Part shown: positions 48,101 to 60,641 of the stretch, piece after piece
How positions within the stretch are numbered: position 1 is the stretch's first letter
Layout of the letters: every line of letters begins with the position of its first letter
From: Agelas oroides
Lineage: Eukaryota > Porifera > Demospongiae > Agelasida > Agelasidae
NCBI GenBank assembly: GCA_949130485.1
Contig: OX422185.1
Span: forward strand, 2,402,304-2,466,303
Length of the DNA: 64,000 nt
Reading direction: 5' to 3'
The notes under the pieces: model-generated
What the model was told of the DNA's origin: nothing
The model's input: only the letters and a program-made list of their open reading frames with translations
Databases searched by the model: none
Program-made: the position numbers and the translations under genes

Positions 48101-51100
48101 ACACAAGTTAGTAAATGAGAATGTCAAATGGTTTACTGATAATCAAGGGGTAGTTAGTGTGATTCAACATGGCAGTAGCAAAGATAATCTACAGCAGATA
48201 GCATTAGAGATATTTGGAATTTGTATGAATCATGCTATTAGGTTGGAGGTGGAATGGATTCCCCGGGAGTGGAATGAACAGGCAGACTACATTAGCAACC
48301 TCATTGATTACGACGATTGGTCACTGAATCCCAAGTACTTCAGGTTACTAGAACAAAAATGGGGACCACATGATGTGGACAGGTTTGCTTGTTATTATAC
48401 ATTGCCCAAAACAGATTGAGACAGCATGTACAAGGGGTCCAAGGCATGCAGGGTCCATGTACTTCACGACTCAAGTTCTGCAGACTCACTATGGACCCTG
48501 CATGCCTTGGACCCCTTGTACATGCTGTCTCAATCTGTTTTGGCAATGTATTCATTATTAAACATAATTAAATCGGTTGTAGCATCACGAAATATATTTC
48601 TCGGTAGCCCAGGACGAAAACTGAGCTTTAATTGGAAGGTTTTTCGTGGCGCCCATGCATAAGCTTCAGTATTTCGGTAAAGCTGTGACTACTAAAATAT
48701 CCAGTCGGCTGCTGTACGGCTACGCTTGATGAACAAAGAGCCCGCACGCCAGGTAACTCTTTCGCCATGGACTTGGACTTGGTCTTGCATCTTCTTTCCC
48801 TCAGACACAACATGAACATTCCGTGTGACGTGTTGCCTTCGCGGCTGGTAGATTGACGTCACGGTGCCACCGTATCACATGAGAAATCCGTCCAGGCTTT
48901 CCCTCCGATTTTTCTCCAAAGCTGCGAGACAAAATCCGGAACGGAAAGCCTGGGTTCGAGGCTATATGAACACTACGTAGGTAAGGCGCTGCATTCAGCT
49001 GCCTACTTGTAGCTACTCTACTCACAGCTTTATTGAACTGTAAAGCTAGGATGGTCAGTTGTCAGTATGATAGTAGCTTCTGTGCTGCAGCTGGTCAGTC
49101 GTCATGTGATTGACAACTGAAATTGGTTTCACAAAGTTTGGTAGGAAGAGTGGTTGGCCCTTCATCAGGTTATTACACATAATTATTTAATACATGCCTG
49201 GGACCACTACTAAACTGTCAACGCTGTTTCAAGTTCTGGTGTTGTGATTACACTTGAAATAGGCTTAGGTCTAACTGTAACTGAGATTAACATCAAAAAA
49301 GTACAGAAACAAGACTTAAAAACGTAAAAAGATGTAGGGATGGCATGCCAAAAAGTGGGCACACAAGGTAGGGATAACGAATGAAAGCAAAGGTCAACAT
49401 ATTGGCAAAGCCCCATCCCTACATCTTTTTCACACTACAGCTGATGCAATGCTGCTAGATCATATTAGCCTCGTTCCTGAGCCAACATGTGGGAGAAGGA
49501 ATGTGGCCTGGGGACGAGGTTAAAACCATGCCATGTACTTTAACGATGCTATCATAAGTCTGCAGTCTACTCCAACTCACTGCTTAAGTTGTCGAAGAGG
49601 TTCCGTATAACATAATGCTACCAAGAGGGTCATACTAGCCTCATTACCGGGCCATGTGGGAGGAGGAGGTGGCCTGAGAACAAGGCTACAGCCATGAACT
49701 GCCAGTAATAAAGGTTGTGAACTTGTGGTACGTTTTAGGAAGATCCCCATGCACTAACTGTAGTGTGAAAAAGATGTAGGGATGGGGCTTTGCCAATATG
49801 TTGACCTTTGCTTTCATTCGTTATCCCTACCTTGTTTGCCCACTTTTTGGCATACCATCCCTACATCTTTTTACATTTTTAATGTTTTTAAGTCTTATGT
49901 TATTTGGACCAAGCCTCACAAAACTGAACTAGGAGGGATTGCTGCATTCTAACCGCTTACATGCAATAAATGCAATTTCTTACTCACCCACAACAAAGAA
50001 AAAGCTACACTGCTTTGCACAGCCCCCTCTGCGACTCAAGTTAGAAAATTTGAAACTCCTACACTGCCATCAACGTTTTGTTAAAAATCAGCCTGTATAT
50101 TGCATTACATCATCATGACGACTCCACCCGTACTTTAACCCCTTAGCCACGTGAATCAGTTTCGGCGCATTTCGCACGCAATAACGCATGGAGATGAAGT
50201 TTTAGTGTGCGATTATTTCAGCATCAGTGAGCGCTTCATGCGTGTGGTGTAAGTTGTTCGAAATCCAGGTCAATTTTTCATTTTAGCGACCGTAACAGTC
50301 CGTGACCGAAGGGTTAAAGTCAAGTGGCTGCTCTCTATCGAGAGGCCTCGCCTAAATTTCGGTGTGTATCGCGTGTTGATAGCTTGCTTACAATCGGAGA
50401 TAGACACGCTAGTATTTACCGAGAAGAAGTGCGCGGGCTTGCCATACGCGCGCCTCCAAGTAAGCTTTAATTCCGAGCGAAGCGAAGCTATACCCGAGAT
50501 TTTTCGTCGTCGTCGTCGTCGTCAATAGTAAACCGGAAGTTGGCCTAAAAACTCCAATATCTAACTTGCAGGCATGAAAGCTCTAGTTGTTACTAAACAA
50601 ACTGTGTCGGTAGCCCAAGAGAAACAGATGCAGCACTCCGTAAAACACGGATTTCTCCAGAACGGTAGGCACAACAGCTATCAAACTTACTGGTATGACA
50701 GTTCCACCTGTGAGCAACCAACAGCAGACTAACACGATCTTTGCTCTTATCAACTCAAGCTTACAACAGTAGCCATTTAGCCTCGTTCCCAGGCCGTTCC
50801 CGCCTCCAGTTTTGATCGCTTGCAGTAGTTTTTATACTGCAAGCGATCAAAAACTGGAGGCGGGAACGGCCTGGGAACGAGGCTAGTAACCATTAGTAAG
50901 ACTGGTCTGGTTCCCAGGATACTTGGATTGGGAATGTAGAAAAATGTTTTGGGAAATGAGGGCAAACACGTCCGCGAGGTTAGCCTCGTTCCCAGGCCGT
51001 TCCCACCTCCAGTTTTTGATCGCTTGCAGTTTGCAGTATGCAAGCGATCAAAAACTGGAGGCGGGAACGGCCTGGGAACGAGGCTAGAGCGAGGTCACTT

Positions 51101-54100
51101 TGTATCCCTAGTATATTAAGTTAACCCTTTGATGCCAAAATATCAGTTGTACTGTGCGGCTTATATGACACATGTCCATGGTGAGGCCTCTGCTGATTCA
51201 CTAGTTCGAGAGGATAAACCAGGTATTGCATTGCTTGTGTACTGATAATTACAAAGCTTTGCTGCATAAAAATTGAATTGTGTTAGTCTCGTGCCCAGGC
51301 CCCGTTCGGAAAAATCAAGAAGGGGTCTGGGCACGAACCTACCTAATGGGCTATTCCAATTTTATGCGCCTATCAAACATCAAGCCCTAGGTACCCCACG
51401 TGGGGGAAAGGGTGGGGACAGGGTGAGGATTTGACTACGAGCACGTGCCCGAGGGGTGGGGGATTACACAGTTAAATTTCACGTGTTGCCAGACAAAAAT
51501 GAACACGTGCTCTGCAAGAAAAGAAAACAGAGGTTTTTGACTTGTGGAGGGTGTGGCATTTGATTTCAAGAAGTGCCCTTGGGGGTGGAGTTTTTCGTCT
51601 ACCATGAGGTGAAATCCCCACCTAGGTAGCTTTGTACCCAGGCCACGTGGGAGGAGAAAGACGGCCTGGTATCAACTACTTGCGCATGTGTGGCCGTTTC
51701 CGCTATATTTCCGTAAAATTGTAACGTTTACGTAGATTGTCACGTGCATTAATATACGAACAAGATATTCGAAAGTAGTATACATACAAAGCTGAAAAAA
51801 GAGCTACAACAAAACAATGCACACTCACGCCATTAAATTTGGCAATCGTAAGTGACCCCAACAGCGAGACTAACAAGATAACGGCGTAGCTACCCTGCCC
51901 TGTACCCAACTCGCTTTGTTTACTGACTTACCGAAACTAGATAGTAGCCGCAAGAAAGCATCATTGCCGGTATATACGGCGACTATCCTCTACATTCATG
52001 GAGTTGAAGGTAATTCAACTGGCAAACGGCTGTACCTTTCGATGATACAGAAATATATTGGCCGTATACAATGGAATCGTTCATAACCCACACCTACCAT
52101 AGGAAGATTGACGATTTCCAAGTCAGACACTGCCTCGATACTAGCCTGGTGTCACCAACCTTCGCTTACACAATTTGTGTGTATGTGGTTTAGTCTCATG
52201 AACCTGCCACCCTCATGCCACCTTCCTCCGTGGTAAGCAAAATTTGGTGACCGTTCCCAACATCACACCGCATTCGTCGTCCCTAGAGGTAAGAAATCGG
52301 CGCCACTCACACCATCAGAATGGCATCTGTAGATATTCACACGGCGAAGTGGACAGCCTGTGAGATTAGGTTGTGTGGCCGAGAGACTGTGAGACTTGCA
52401 CTGAAATTGTGAGTTGGCAGGACTGTAATTGTAACTGTATAGTAGCCTGTTCAGGTCAGTAGACGTGAAACTGAAACTAAAACAGATCAGTTGGAATACA
52501 TGGTGCCAGAAATTCAGATTATAGTTAGTGCATAGGTAAAGGTTAGGGTTGGGCATGTGAACAGGATTTCTGGTGCTGTATGTATTCCAACTGCATGATC
52601 ACTAAAACATGGCTATCAGTTCCGAAATAGTGTTGTTCTCAGACCCTTCTACTGGACTGGGGCTGGGGCTATGTAGTCTCACAAGCCAGACTCATTTCAC
52701 TAAGTGGGAAGGGTCTAGTGAACTGGGTGTACAAGCTGTGTCCCACTGGAATGCAATTAGCTGAATGAGAAATGTAGCTGAAGACATTGCTCCTTTTCCT
52801 TGTCATGCACATGAACTGCAAGACCCATGAACTATCTGCGACCTACAGTATGTAAATTTCACATGCCTTATAGCAACTTTGATTGTTGCAATACTCTAAG
52901 TTCCAGATGGCAAAGGCATCCTCGTGACAGCCAACTATGGACAAATGCAAAGCCAATGCATGGAGTACAACAAATGAATTTTGGTAGACTACAAAGTTTA
53001 CTTACACCAAGGTTAAGCACAATACAAAGCAAAAGGCATTGTTCCTTTTCCTCGTCATGTGAACTGTAAGACTCAATCATTACTCATCAACTATTGTTCA
53101 CAAGCCTTAGAGCAACTTCAATTGTTGCAATACTCCAAGCTCCATATGGCAAAGACAGTGGTTAAAGCATATTTGTTCAAGTGTACAATACTTCTATCCC
53201 TCATGACACCTAACTATGCATGCAAATACAAAGCACATACATGAATATGCTACAAGAACAGAGAAGTTTAGGCAAGCATGTACAAAGCGAAAAGTGGATA
53301 TGGCAATGGTGTGAAACCTTCCACCATCATGACAACATGAAGTAGACTTATGTAGAAGGTGCACTGAAATTAGAATAACCACACAAGAGGTTATTTTAAC
53401 TGAGTAGTTCTTGCAGTGGCATGTGTGTATATCTACACACACATATATATATTCTCCACTTTGTTTCTATAGTAACAGATGGGTTTTAATTTCCATATAC
53501 AGAATTATAGAATTTATAGATTCTGTTTCATATACCATAGGAACTTGTAAAATGATGCTTTCTATAGGCTACCTTGTTTACAGCAAGGACCAATCAGGTT
53601 GGAGAATATAACACATAAAGCATGTTAGTCTGGGATACAACAACAACCCTTATCCTCGGGCTCCACCCTGGAGTCAGGTGGTTATTGACCATAAATCCCA
53701 GGCTACCTAGTCTCGTGCATAGCCCATGTGTGCCTCCAAGCAAGAAACGGTCTGGTGAACAAAGTCGAATTCCTTGGGCTTATTCCCCAAAAGTGGTAAG
53801 GACCAATGAGATTGCAAGATTGGTAATTATTACGTAGCACTTCCCTTACAACATTAAAATTTTTATTCCTACTTATAATAGCCATACCTTTTTTGAGCGG
53901 GTCGGCAGAAAATGTTTTGATCGTTGCTAGGTGACACTGTTGCAAAAGTGTGTGCTAGCCCAAGAAATTCAACTTGGTTCACCAGACCGTTTCCCCTCAT
54001 GAGAGGGAGGAGTCTGGGGACGAGACTACAGGCTACCTGCATTATCTATTACATATATGACTGTATATGTAGATATGTGTATATAAGGGATGCATGCCTA

Positions 54101-57100
54101 TTTATGTGAAGAGCCATAAGGTGCCCGTTACTTTTATTCGTAGGTCAATAATTGTTGTATAAAAATATTGTCTCGTTCACATTGAATCTATCAAATGTGA
54201 AAATGTACAGTGCAATCTCAACCTGATTTACGGTAATTAGTCTTGTCCACCAGACCCTCACATGCAGTCTGATCACCATGGGGGGGGGGGGGGGTTCGAG
54301 TTCATTGACAACCATAATGTCACCAACATGGAAGAAGAATGTCTACAATTTGATTAGAATAGCATTACAAATTTGAGATCTTGTTCATAGTTAACACAAG
54401 ACTACATGTAGTTAGTTCTCATATTCGAAAATGGTGCATGTGCACTAGATCAGTTCATTATCTGACTTTTCACTGCCTCAGTTGAGAGAGCTGTTGAACG
54501 ATGGGCCAGACACCAAGCATCATAACCGTTTACACAAGGGTACAGATATTTAAAGATGCTGAGGACAGCCAGGAGCACTCAGGAATATTATGTCCACTAT
54601 AGTGTGCATGTGTGACTTTTGAGCTTAAATCTTCTGTATAACCCATAGTCATATTCCACAGGAATGTGACTTCACCCCCAACTGTGATGATAATGTTGTA
54701 CAAGATTTATGCTTTTACCCACAGATAAACAGACATTGGTCCTTGCAGGCATACCTGAGTTGCTACTTTGGAATAATTATGCCCACCTTTCTGATGGTGA
54801 ACTGGACAACAGTACTTTCGTATTGTATGTACTCAAGTTCTTGTCGTGCAGGTTAAAATATACACGGCGGCACGTGCCTACCCTTTTGGTACACAGTGGC
54901 ATTCAAGAAGAGTTAGCCGCTACATTCGAAAAAGCCGAATCAGCAAATTCACTTGCATTTGCACGAAACGAATGCCTTGTCATGTGTGGGGTGCCTATTT
55001 TTGTATGGGTGCTTATAAACGCAATTTGGTTGTTGTAATCAAAATGGGTGCCTATATTCCTGGGGTGCTTATTTTGTATGGGTGCTCATGCATGTAGGAG
55101 TAGTTCGATGTGTCTGTAGATTCCATGTATGATGCCATAATTACACAATTGATTATTACTATGGAATGAGGTGTACCATATTAAATTACTTGTTGCTAAT
55201 GCATGACACATAGTAGTCAATTACTTGTGCAAGAATTTTAGCTAGCTATCTGTCTCTTACTATGAAAATACACATAATTTGACAATTTGTTACAACCTGT
55301 TGACTGCAAGTGATGAAATGCTGGGTGGCAGCTGGGAATGATGTATGGATTCTCACTACATGTTTTAGATTCCAAGAGCCCAAGCATGCAGTAAACAACT
55401 TGATGAACCTTTTCAAATTATTAAATAGGCAGACTACTTTATAAAGCGTGTAAACAATGTGTATGCATCAAATAAATATTTGTGCTGTGGGGGGTTTAGC
55501 TTTCACGGAACATCTGTACCTGTACACCAAGGTCTTGACTCCTCCATGAGTAGTATGTAACCATCCTTCACATTATATACCACTCTTTTACTTTTGAAGT
55601 ACAAGTTTTAAACTTATCATATAATGCTGTACCTTCCATATTGAGATACCACCACATTCTCTCACATACTGGCTAAAATAATTATACTCACCTGCACTTG
55701 CCCCTGAAGCTGAGGATTTTCCTGTGACGAGAGCAGATGATGAACCCAGGGAGAGAGGTGAAAGTTCAGCAGAACTTGGGATATCAAAATTTGCTGTTGG
55801 TGAACCTGCAAAGTAAACGTTGCATGCTAGTTGTGTGATATTACTGAAGAATCTAAATGCACTGTTCAATAACTGTAAACTGTAATATCAAACTCAGAGT
55901 GGTATATACCGTATCATTATCAGAAGAACCAGGAATGCTTCTAGAATAGGTTTCTTGAAATTCCATGAGAAGTCCTATTTGGTTTCATTACTAGCAAATA
56001 TAACCCGTTACCCAGGCAACATCTAAGAATGTTGCCCATATCTCTCTTGTACAGTGATGTTGCCTAGGTAACAGGTTATATAATAGTTATATCCCTCCCT
56101 GGGGTGTGGTCTTGCACATTGGTGTCGGGCTACGCCCGACACCAATGTGTAAAACGACCACCCCCCAGGGAGGGATATAACTATTACTTCTACCATAAAA
56201 ATTAACTATGTAATGCTAATTGATAAGTGTTCTGAAAAGAAGACTGGTTTAATTAAAAGAGAAGCTTCTCAACATTTTGATTTCAAGGTCTTCAGAAGAC
56301 TTGTTTGGAAGTATTCCTTGAACTTCATGATGTGTACACCACACCTGCAACTGAGATAACCGAAATATGGTTGAATGTTTTTACAGTGTACCAAATAGGT
56401 TTTCGTGGAAGTCCATTTGCTTCAAAAGACTTACTTGGCTATATTCCTAGCCATAACAATGCAGCCATGGAATTCTACCAGGGTCAGATGTGCAAGATGA
56501 TAGCAATGCCAAACTTCTATACCAGAATGCTGATTTATAAGACTTCTGAATAGAGAGACTAATTAACTAAGGAGTAACGCTATACTCAGTTGAATTGAAC
56601 TATTAGGAAGTATCACTTCAACTTCCTGACGTGTCACGTACACCACTGGCATGCAAGTGAAATAGCCAAAGCAACCTAAAATGTTTTTCTTGTCAACTGG
56701 ACTTCTGATTTGCTATGCAATCATCTTAACAACAATTTTTGGTGAAAAGTCTGTTGCAATGGATTTAGCCGTACATGTGTTCAAACTCTGGCTCATATCC
56801 TCACTCAATAAATTCGAAACAACCACTGCTATGTGGTGTGAATGTTGTATCCAGTGACCTAAAAGATTTATGCTAAAACAGTTCCAGCTATTTTAATGGC
56901 TTTGCTTGTGCCAAGTTGTTTTGCAACATGTTTTACATGAAACATCTTGCTTTTAACACTATAATTATAAGCAGATATTAATAAATACTTAAATTAGGTT
57001 CCTTTTTCATGTAACAAGTTACAATGATGTTTTTCTCAAACATTCTGTGTATTTCTCATTGCTATACAGCATGCAGGTCAACATAAGATACCTGAGGTAT

Positions 57101-58156
57101 TTTCAGAATGTGGGTTGCCGTTGAAAGCAAGAGGACCATTGCTGACTGTAGATGCTGTGGAATAAACCAAAACCAAAATTATAATGTGTGTTGAAAATGG
57201 AGGATGGTACACCAAGCAACTTTAGTGTATGCTGGCATGCATTTAAATATTTGCACTTACAAATCAGAGCTGTTGGCATTGAAGGGGTAGTTGCTTGCTC
57301 ACAAACATGTTCTCCACTCAGTTGAGTACCTTAAATGATAGTGAAAAAGGTTAACTGATACAAGTCATGATGAGTGGGCAAACTTTAGGAACGCTGACAA
57401 GATTTCTGATAGGAGGGTCAGGAAGTCGTGTTGTACATTTGATTATGTGTTTGCAGCTGCCTGCATGGTATCAGTAAATAACTGCATCAGTAAATAACTG
57501 CATTATCTTCTTCTTGTGAAACTTCTATTCCAGCATGCAGATTAGGACTGTCTATGGCTACTCTCAGTCAGTATATATATGCAAGACTTAAAGCTCTCCG
57601 TTGGTGTCTTTGTACCAGTAAGTTTTTCAAAGAATATAGTTAACGTACTTTATGCGGCCGTGCAGATAACACCTCACCATGCCTAGGCCTGATTTGCTAA
57701 AGCAATGCGTGCTAATGACCTTTAGCAATGCGAAACAAATCAGGTTTGTAAGTTTTTATCCCACACTCAACACACCTTGAACTATTAACATATACCTTTT
57801 CCTGGGTATTCTTTCTGGGACAGATACTTTCGGATGTGCTCCATGAGATTTTGATCATCCAGTACTTCAAGACTCTTGATCAGTCTGGCCCAAGTGGCAT
57901 TGCTTGTGTTCTTCCACTGCCATTCAGACAGAACCTTGTGTATTTTATCATTTAGCTTTGGGCAGGATTCAGCTTCCTCTATCTTCGAAATGATCTCCCT
58001 CCCAATGAGGAGACAAGCGCCAACAGAAGCTAAAGAATTGCCTTCTCGTTCGATCATTCGACTGATGTGAAGCAAATCGAAGTCTTGGCATTGCAACTCG
58101 GCGAACCTTTTGCACGACTCCTCCCTAAACATGGGAGGCAAATCTTCTTCCACCAT
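45134..58156 (-). CDS. Death-like domain protein with C-terminal helical domain (five exons, complete)
   Basis: The five exons are 57796-58156, 57261-57329, 57092-57154, 55692-55805 and 45134-45855. They sum to 1329 nt (442 residues plus stop), and all four introns are phase 1 with GT-AG ends. Residues 1-120 form a death-domain-like helical bundle (REIISKIEE, KIHKVLSEWQW, TWARLIKSLEVL, LMEHIRKYL). Residues about 121-202 are Ser/Thr/Pro-rich linkers spread over three small exons. The last exon encodes a domain of about 240 residues, rich in charged helices (VEKYGEEVSKFMKETKF, RIWSGQ, VSLVWLIPACAARLIKEAM). I associate this domain with death-domain proteins of sponges, but I cannot name it securely. 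A role in intracellular signalling through death-domain contacts is inferred. Intron 4 is about 9.8 kb and is filled with transposons, including a DIRS-like relic. The start is the first Met of exon 1. Confidence 0.75.
45897..46625. repeat. Copy of the 640-1560 repeat, split by an insertion
   Basis: 45897-45958 and 46529-46625 align with about 945-1100 ('acgcatgtaattttctggta', 'tgccaaccccacccaccaa' variants). The intervening 45964-46528 is a separate element with CAGGCCCGTAGCCAGG and inverted CAGGACCGTAGGCAG ends, flanked on both sides by TTAGC. Confidence 0.7.
45964..46528. mobile_element. CAGG-ended TIR element with 5-bp duplication
   Basis: 565 bp with inverted ends CAGGCCCGTAGCCAG and CTGCCTACGGTCCTG, and TTAGC directly outside both ends. 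It shares the 'ggggtctgggggtatgctcc' block with the element at 36887-37283. No transposase is present. It interrupts an older repeat, which helps fix its borders. Confidence 0.7.
46632..48397 (+). pseudogene. DIRS-type (tyrosine-recombinase order) retroelement relic: RT and RNase H
   Basis: Plus-strand remains of one polyprotein in several frames. A gag-like stretch is at 46632-46800 (SECAELCYPTAAKSAALKTV, internally repeated). A pre-RT segment is near 46910-47090 (FWESLQPSPF, AFVSSAIEALLENG). The reverse transcriptase core is at 47085-47432 (KKMRLVIDLRHVNECLWKQK, YMVCFDLKSGYHYIDVHP, VLQFGLATACY). RNase H is at 47988-48397 (STWRELEAVKRILSSWAHKL, VKWFTDNQGVVSVIQHGS, VEWIPREWNEQADYISN, IDYDDWSLNP, GPHDVDRFACYY). 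The DNRGVVSI-like and WIPR.WN..AD.IS..ID.DDW patterns are typical of DIRS/Ngaro-like elements. Multiple stops and frameshifts show it is dead. No tyrosine recombinase or terminal repeats were found, because the copy ends at the hairpin starting at 48398. Confidence 0.78.
48398..48550. mobile_element. Near-perfect hairpin inserted at the end of the DIRS-like relic
   Basis: The arms 48398-48458 and 48491-48550 are inverted copies differing by one base (ccc against cc), with a 32-nt loop. The arms begin TACATTGCCCAAAACAGATT. The retroelement reading frame runs into the left arm exactly after FACYY, where related elements continue, so the hairpin marks an insertion or a breakpoint. The flanking TA dinucleotides would fit a TA target site. 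Confidence 0.75.
49313..49890. mobile_element. Fold-back element with 118-bp arms
   Basis: The arms 49324-49441 and 49758-49875 are near-identical inverted copies ('aaaaagatgtagggatggc', 'aaaggtcaacatattggcaa'), and 'aagactta' extends the match outward. The same 'aaagatgtagggatgg' block also lies at the inner end of each arm, so each arm is itself a small palindrome. Two 'cctcgtt…gggac' hairpins sit in the spacer. Confidence 0.85.
50779..51087. mobile_element. Two hairpins of the AGCCTCGTTCCCAGGC family
   Basis: 50779-50885 and 50981-51087 are each nearly perfect palindromes with ends AGCCTCGTTCCCAGGC and a shared stem 'gatcgcttgcag'. Shorter or older members of the family are near 3958-4012, 15119-15178, 24474-24560, 49472-49524, 49634-49688, 51286-51337, 51628-51675, 53975-54030, 59271-59505 and 62825-62937. 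Confidence 0.85.
52784..53290 (+). repeat. Two-unit tandem duplication, about 252 bp
   Basis: 52784-53035 and 53036-53290 align along their length ('gcaacttcaattgttgcaat', 'ccttttcctcgtcatg') with moderate divergence. Nothing coding is evident. Confidence 0.7.
54905..55095 (+). repeat. Partial copy of the 640-1560 repeat
   Basis: Matches 1230-1410 ('ttcgaaaaagccgaatca', 'aatcaaaatgggtgcctata', repeated 'gggtgcttat'). It lies within the large intron of the gene at 45134-58156. Confidence 0.7.
55990..56187. mobile_element. Two adjacent palindromes
   Basis: The first palindrome (about 55993-56080) pairs 'ataacccgttacccaggca' with its inverse. The second (56086-56187) has 50-nt arms starting TAATAGTTATATCCCTCCC that meet at 'gggctacgccc'. 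Both are typical of fold-back elements. The rest of 56188-57091 shows only a degenerate 'acagtgtacc' TIR remnant near 56390. Confidence 0.75.
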
Positions 58157-58240
58157 GACAGATTAACTACACCGCGATGTGATGTTCGAATGAGTCCTGA
58201 ACTGGCTTGCTAGAATTTTGCACTGCACTGCAGTGCGCAT

Positions 58241-60500
58241 GTGACGTCATACAACTTCCACGCATGAATAGACTATGCAGGGGTTCACTAAGTTCACCCA
58301 ACTCCATGTGGTGACATCACAATTTGTAATGTTTATTCCTTGCGCATTGCGCGCGCGGATCGAAGATGGAACTGGATCCAGACATGTTAATTGGAAGAGG
58401 CTCAGTATAAAGTCCCTTGTGAGGTAAACTTTCACTTACAGCTTGCTCTAGTTTTACGGGTCGTAGTTTTATACTTACAGTAACTCTGTGAACTAAATTC
58501 AGCATAATTTCCGGACCTGAAGAGCTTCAGTACTTTTCTCATGCCTTTGTGAGTGCAACAGCTAGCTCAGTAACATGCTGTGTGACTTACTAGCCTAGTC
58601 TTTCACGCTCAGGTCTAGCTTCACCAGTCTATACTAGTGATCATGAGCCATGTGCAGATTCTTTATAGTAAGTTCTAGTTTGCATGTGATGACCTAAATG
58701 TTTACTACAATCTGAGTACAAGAACAAATTTTGTGTGAGCATCTTGGGGTACGGTTTCACTTGACTGCATTATTTAAGATACTAAAAACTTGTCCCTCAG
58801 CAAGTCATGCAAAACAGTTGCTGGAAGGCATGCAGCAAAACAAAACACCAGAAAAATCACAGAGTCTGCATTGTGTCCAAAGATGTGCAACTTTTTAACA
58901 AGAATACTGAACTCTACTATTTTCAGAGAAAACTGCTCTTGCAAACTGAATCATGCACAGTGCAATCTGTTGAAGTGTACTCCCAAAGTAGTCTCATTGC
59001 CATACTCTCACAAATGTCTCATGTTCTGAGGGACATGTCTTGTCATGTGTAATGGTTGCTTACTACACAAAGAATGTCATAATTGCATTTAAAATCTTGA
59101 TCTCAAAATGCCGACAGTTTAGTGCTGAAGAACATTTACATCTTCTTTAATTTTACCTTGCTCCTCCCTATCACAAAAGCCTCTCTGCCCCCAGTTTCCA
59201 TGACAATGTTCTCATTTGGGGTACAGTGTGTGTCAAATTGCTCCACAGACGTTTGAACTAGCACAAGCCTTAGCCTCATTCCCAGCCTCCCCCGTTTTTA
59301 CCTTCCGTTTGCATTCACAATAATACACGGTAGCGGAAGACTAGCATTCACAATAATACACGGGAGCGGAAGACCAGCTGGTCTTCCGCTCCCGTGTATT
59401 ATTGTGAACACAAACGGAAGGTAAAAACACTGGTCTTCCGCTCCCGTGTATTATTGTGAACGCAAACGGAAGGTAAAAATGGGGAAGGCCTGGGAACGAG
59501 GCTACATAAGCCTGATGCTAAGACACTTATCCTGGTTTCTATCCAAGTTTAATATGCTGCTTGCAGTTTCTGCTCTGGAAACCAGCAAGCAACCAACGAT
59601 GGGTACATGACTACATGGCCTAACTCATTTCCGGGCTCCACTAATAAGCTTGAAATAAATCAAGTGAGGATACACTGAGAGTCTGGGAAGGAGGCTACAC
59701 TTTGTCAGAGCAACCCGCAAAAACATGAGGAATCCTGTCTAATTGGGACCTTAGTCTTACAAGGGGTAGTCACTTATATGTCCCATGTAGAAGCATTTGC
59801 GACCGGGATCAAAATTGAATCAAGTGATCAAAGCCCTTTTTGGGGGCTGATCAAGGTGACCTCTGAACTGCTCAAATCAATGGATCAAGAACACAGAAGG
59901 GAACGATCAAGCAATTAAGCACACTTTTTGCCAATCAAAAACCTTGATCACAGTCGCAAACGCTTGAACACACGGCATGTGACTACCCCTTGGTCAAAGT
60001 CTTAGTTTTAGTAGGTAACAGGTTAGCTCACAAGCTAGGGACGAACATGATCACAGTACTCAATATTAAAATACTGACTGAACCTGTTGGGTTTTTTTAC
60101 ACGAGTCCAGTATTAGCTACATAATTTTCTTGCTATAAAATTAAGTTGCACAATCTCTTTGAATACAATACAGACTACCTGATGTCTTGTTCAACTGGTG
60201 TTTTGTTGCTGCATGCCCTCCAGCAACTGAAACTCGACTCGAGGATCTAGCCCTTCGCAGAGAGGTGTGGCTTGCGAGACTAATGTGCTACATGTCTGGA
60301 TCCAGTTCCTTGGCGCTCTGCGCGCGCAATGCGCACATTACAGTTTATGACGTCACCACATGGAGTTGGGTGAACTTAGTGAACCCCAGACTATGCACGG
60401 AAGCGCGCCGGAAGTTGGTCACGCATATATACTCATCATGCTTGGGAGTCGCTAAGTTAACCCTCTGAAGTAAGTTGACCCAACTCCATGCGGTTACGTC
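58241..60500. repeat. Inverted repeat pair around the 5' end of the death-domain gene
   Basis: 58250-58390 and 60290-60420 are inverted copies ('ttcacccaactccatgtgg', 'gcgcattgcgcgcgc', 'gatccagacatgt'). A third, direct piece lies at 60460-60500. The first arm begins about 90 bp upstream of the start codon at 58156 and contains TGACGTCA-like sites, so it may form part of the promoter. Confidence 0.65.
59271..59505. mobile_element. Compound palindrome with duplicated arms
   Basis: Ends 'cctcattcccagcct' and 'aggcctgggaacgaggct' belong to the AGCCTCGTTCCCAGGC family. The interior has four copies, two in each orientation, of a unit with 'ggtcttccgctcccgtgta', meeting at a perfect centre near 59383. 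Confidence 0.85.
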
Positions 60501-60641
60501 ATCTATTGAATATCCATAAGTAACTCGTCGTACGGAGACTGTATACAGAGCCAACGAAGACACTAGTCACAGAGGTGTTCACCACACTTATAAACCAGAG
60601 GAAGAGAAAAAAAGTACAGCTAGTGCATTCCCTGGCCCCAG

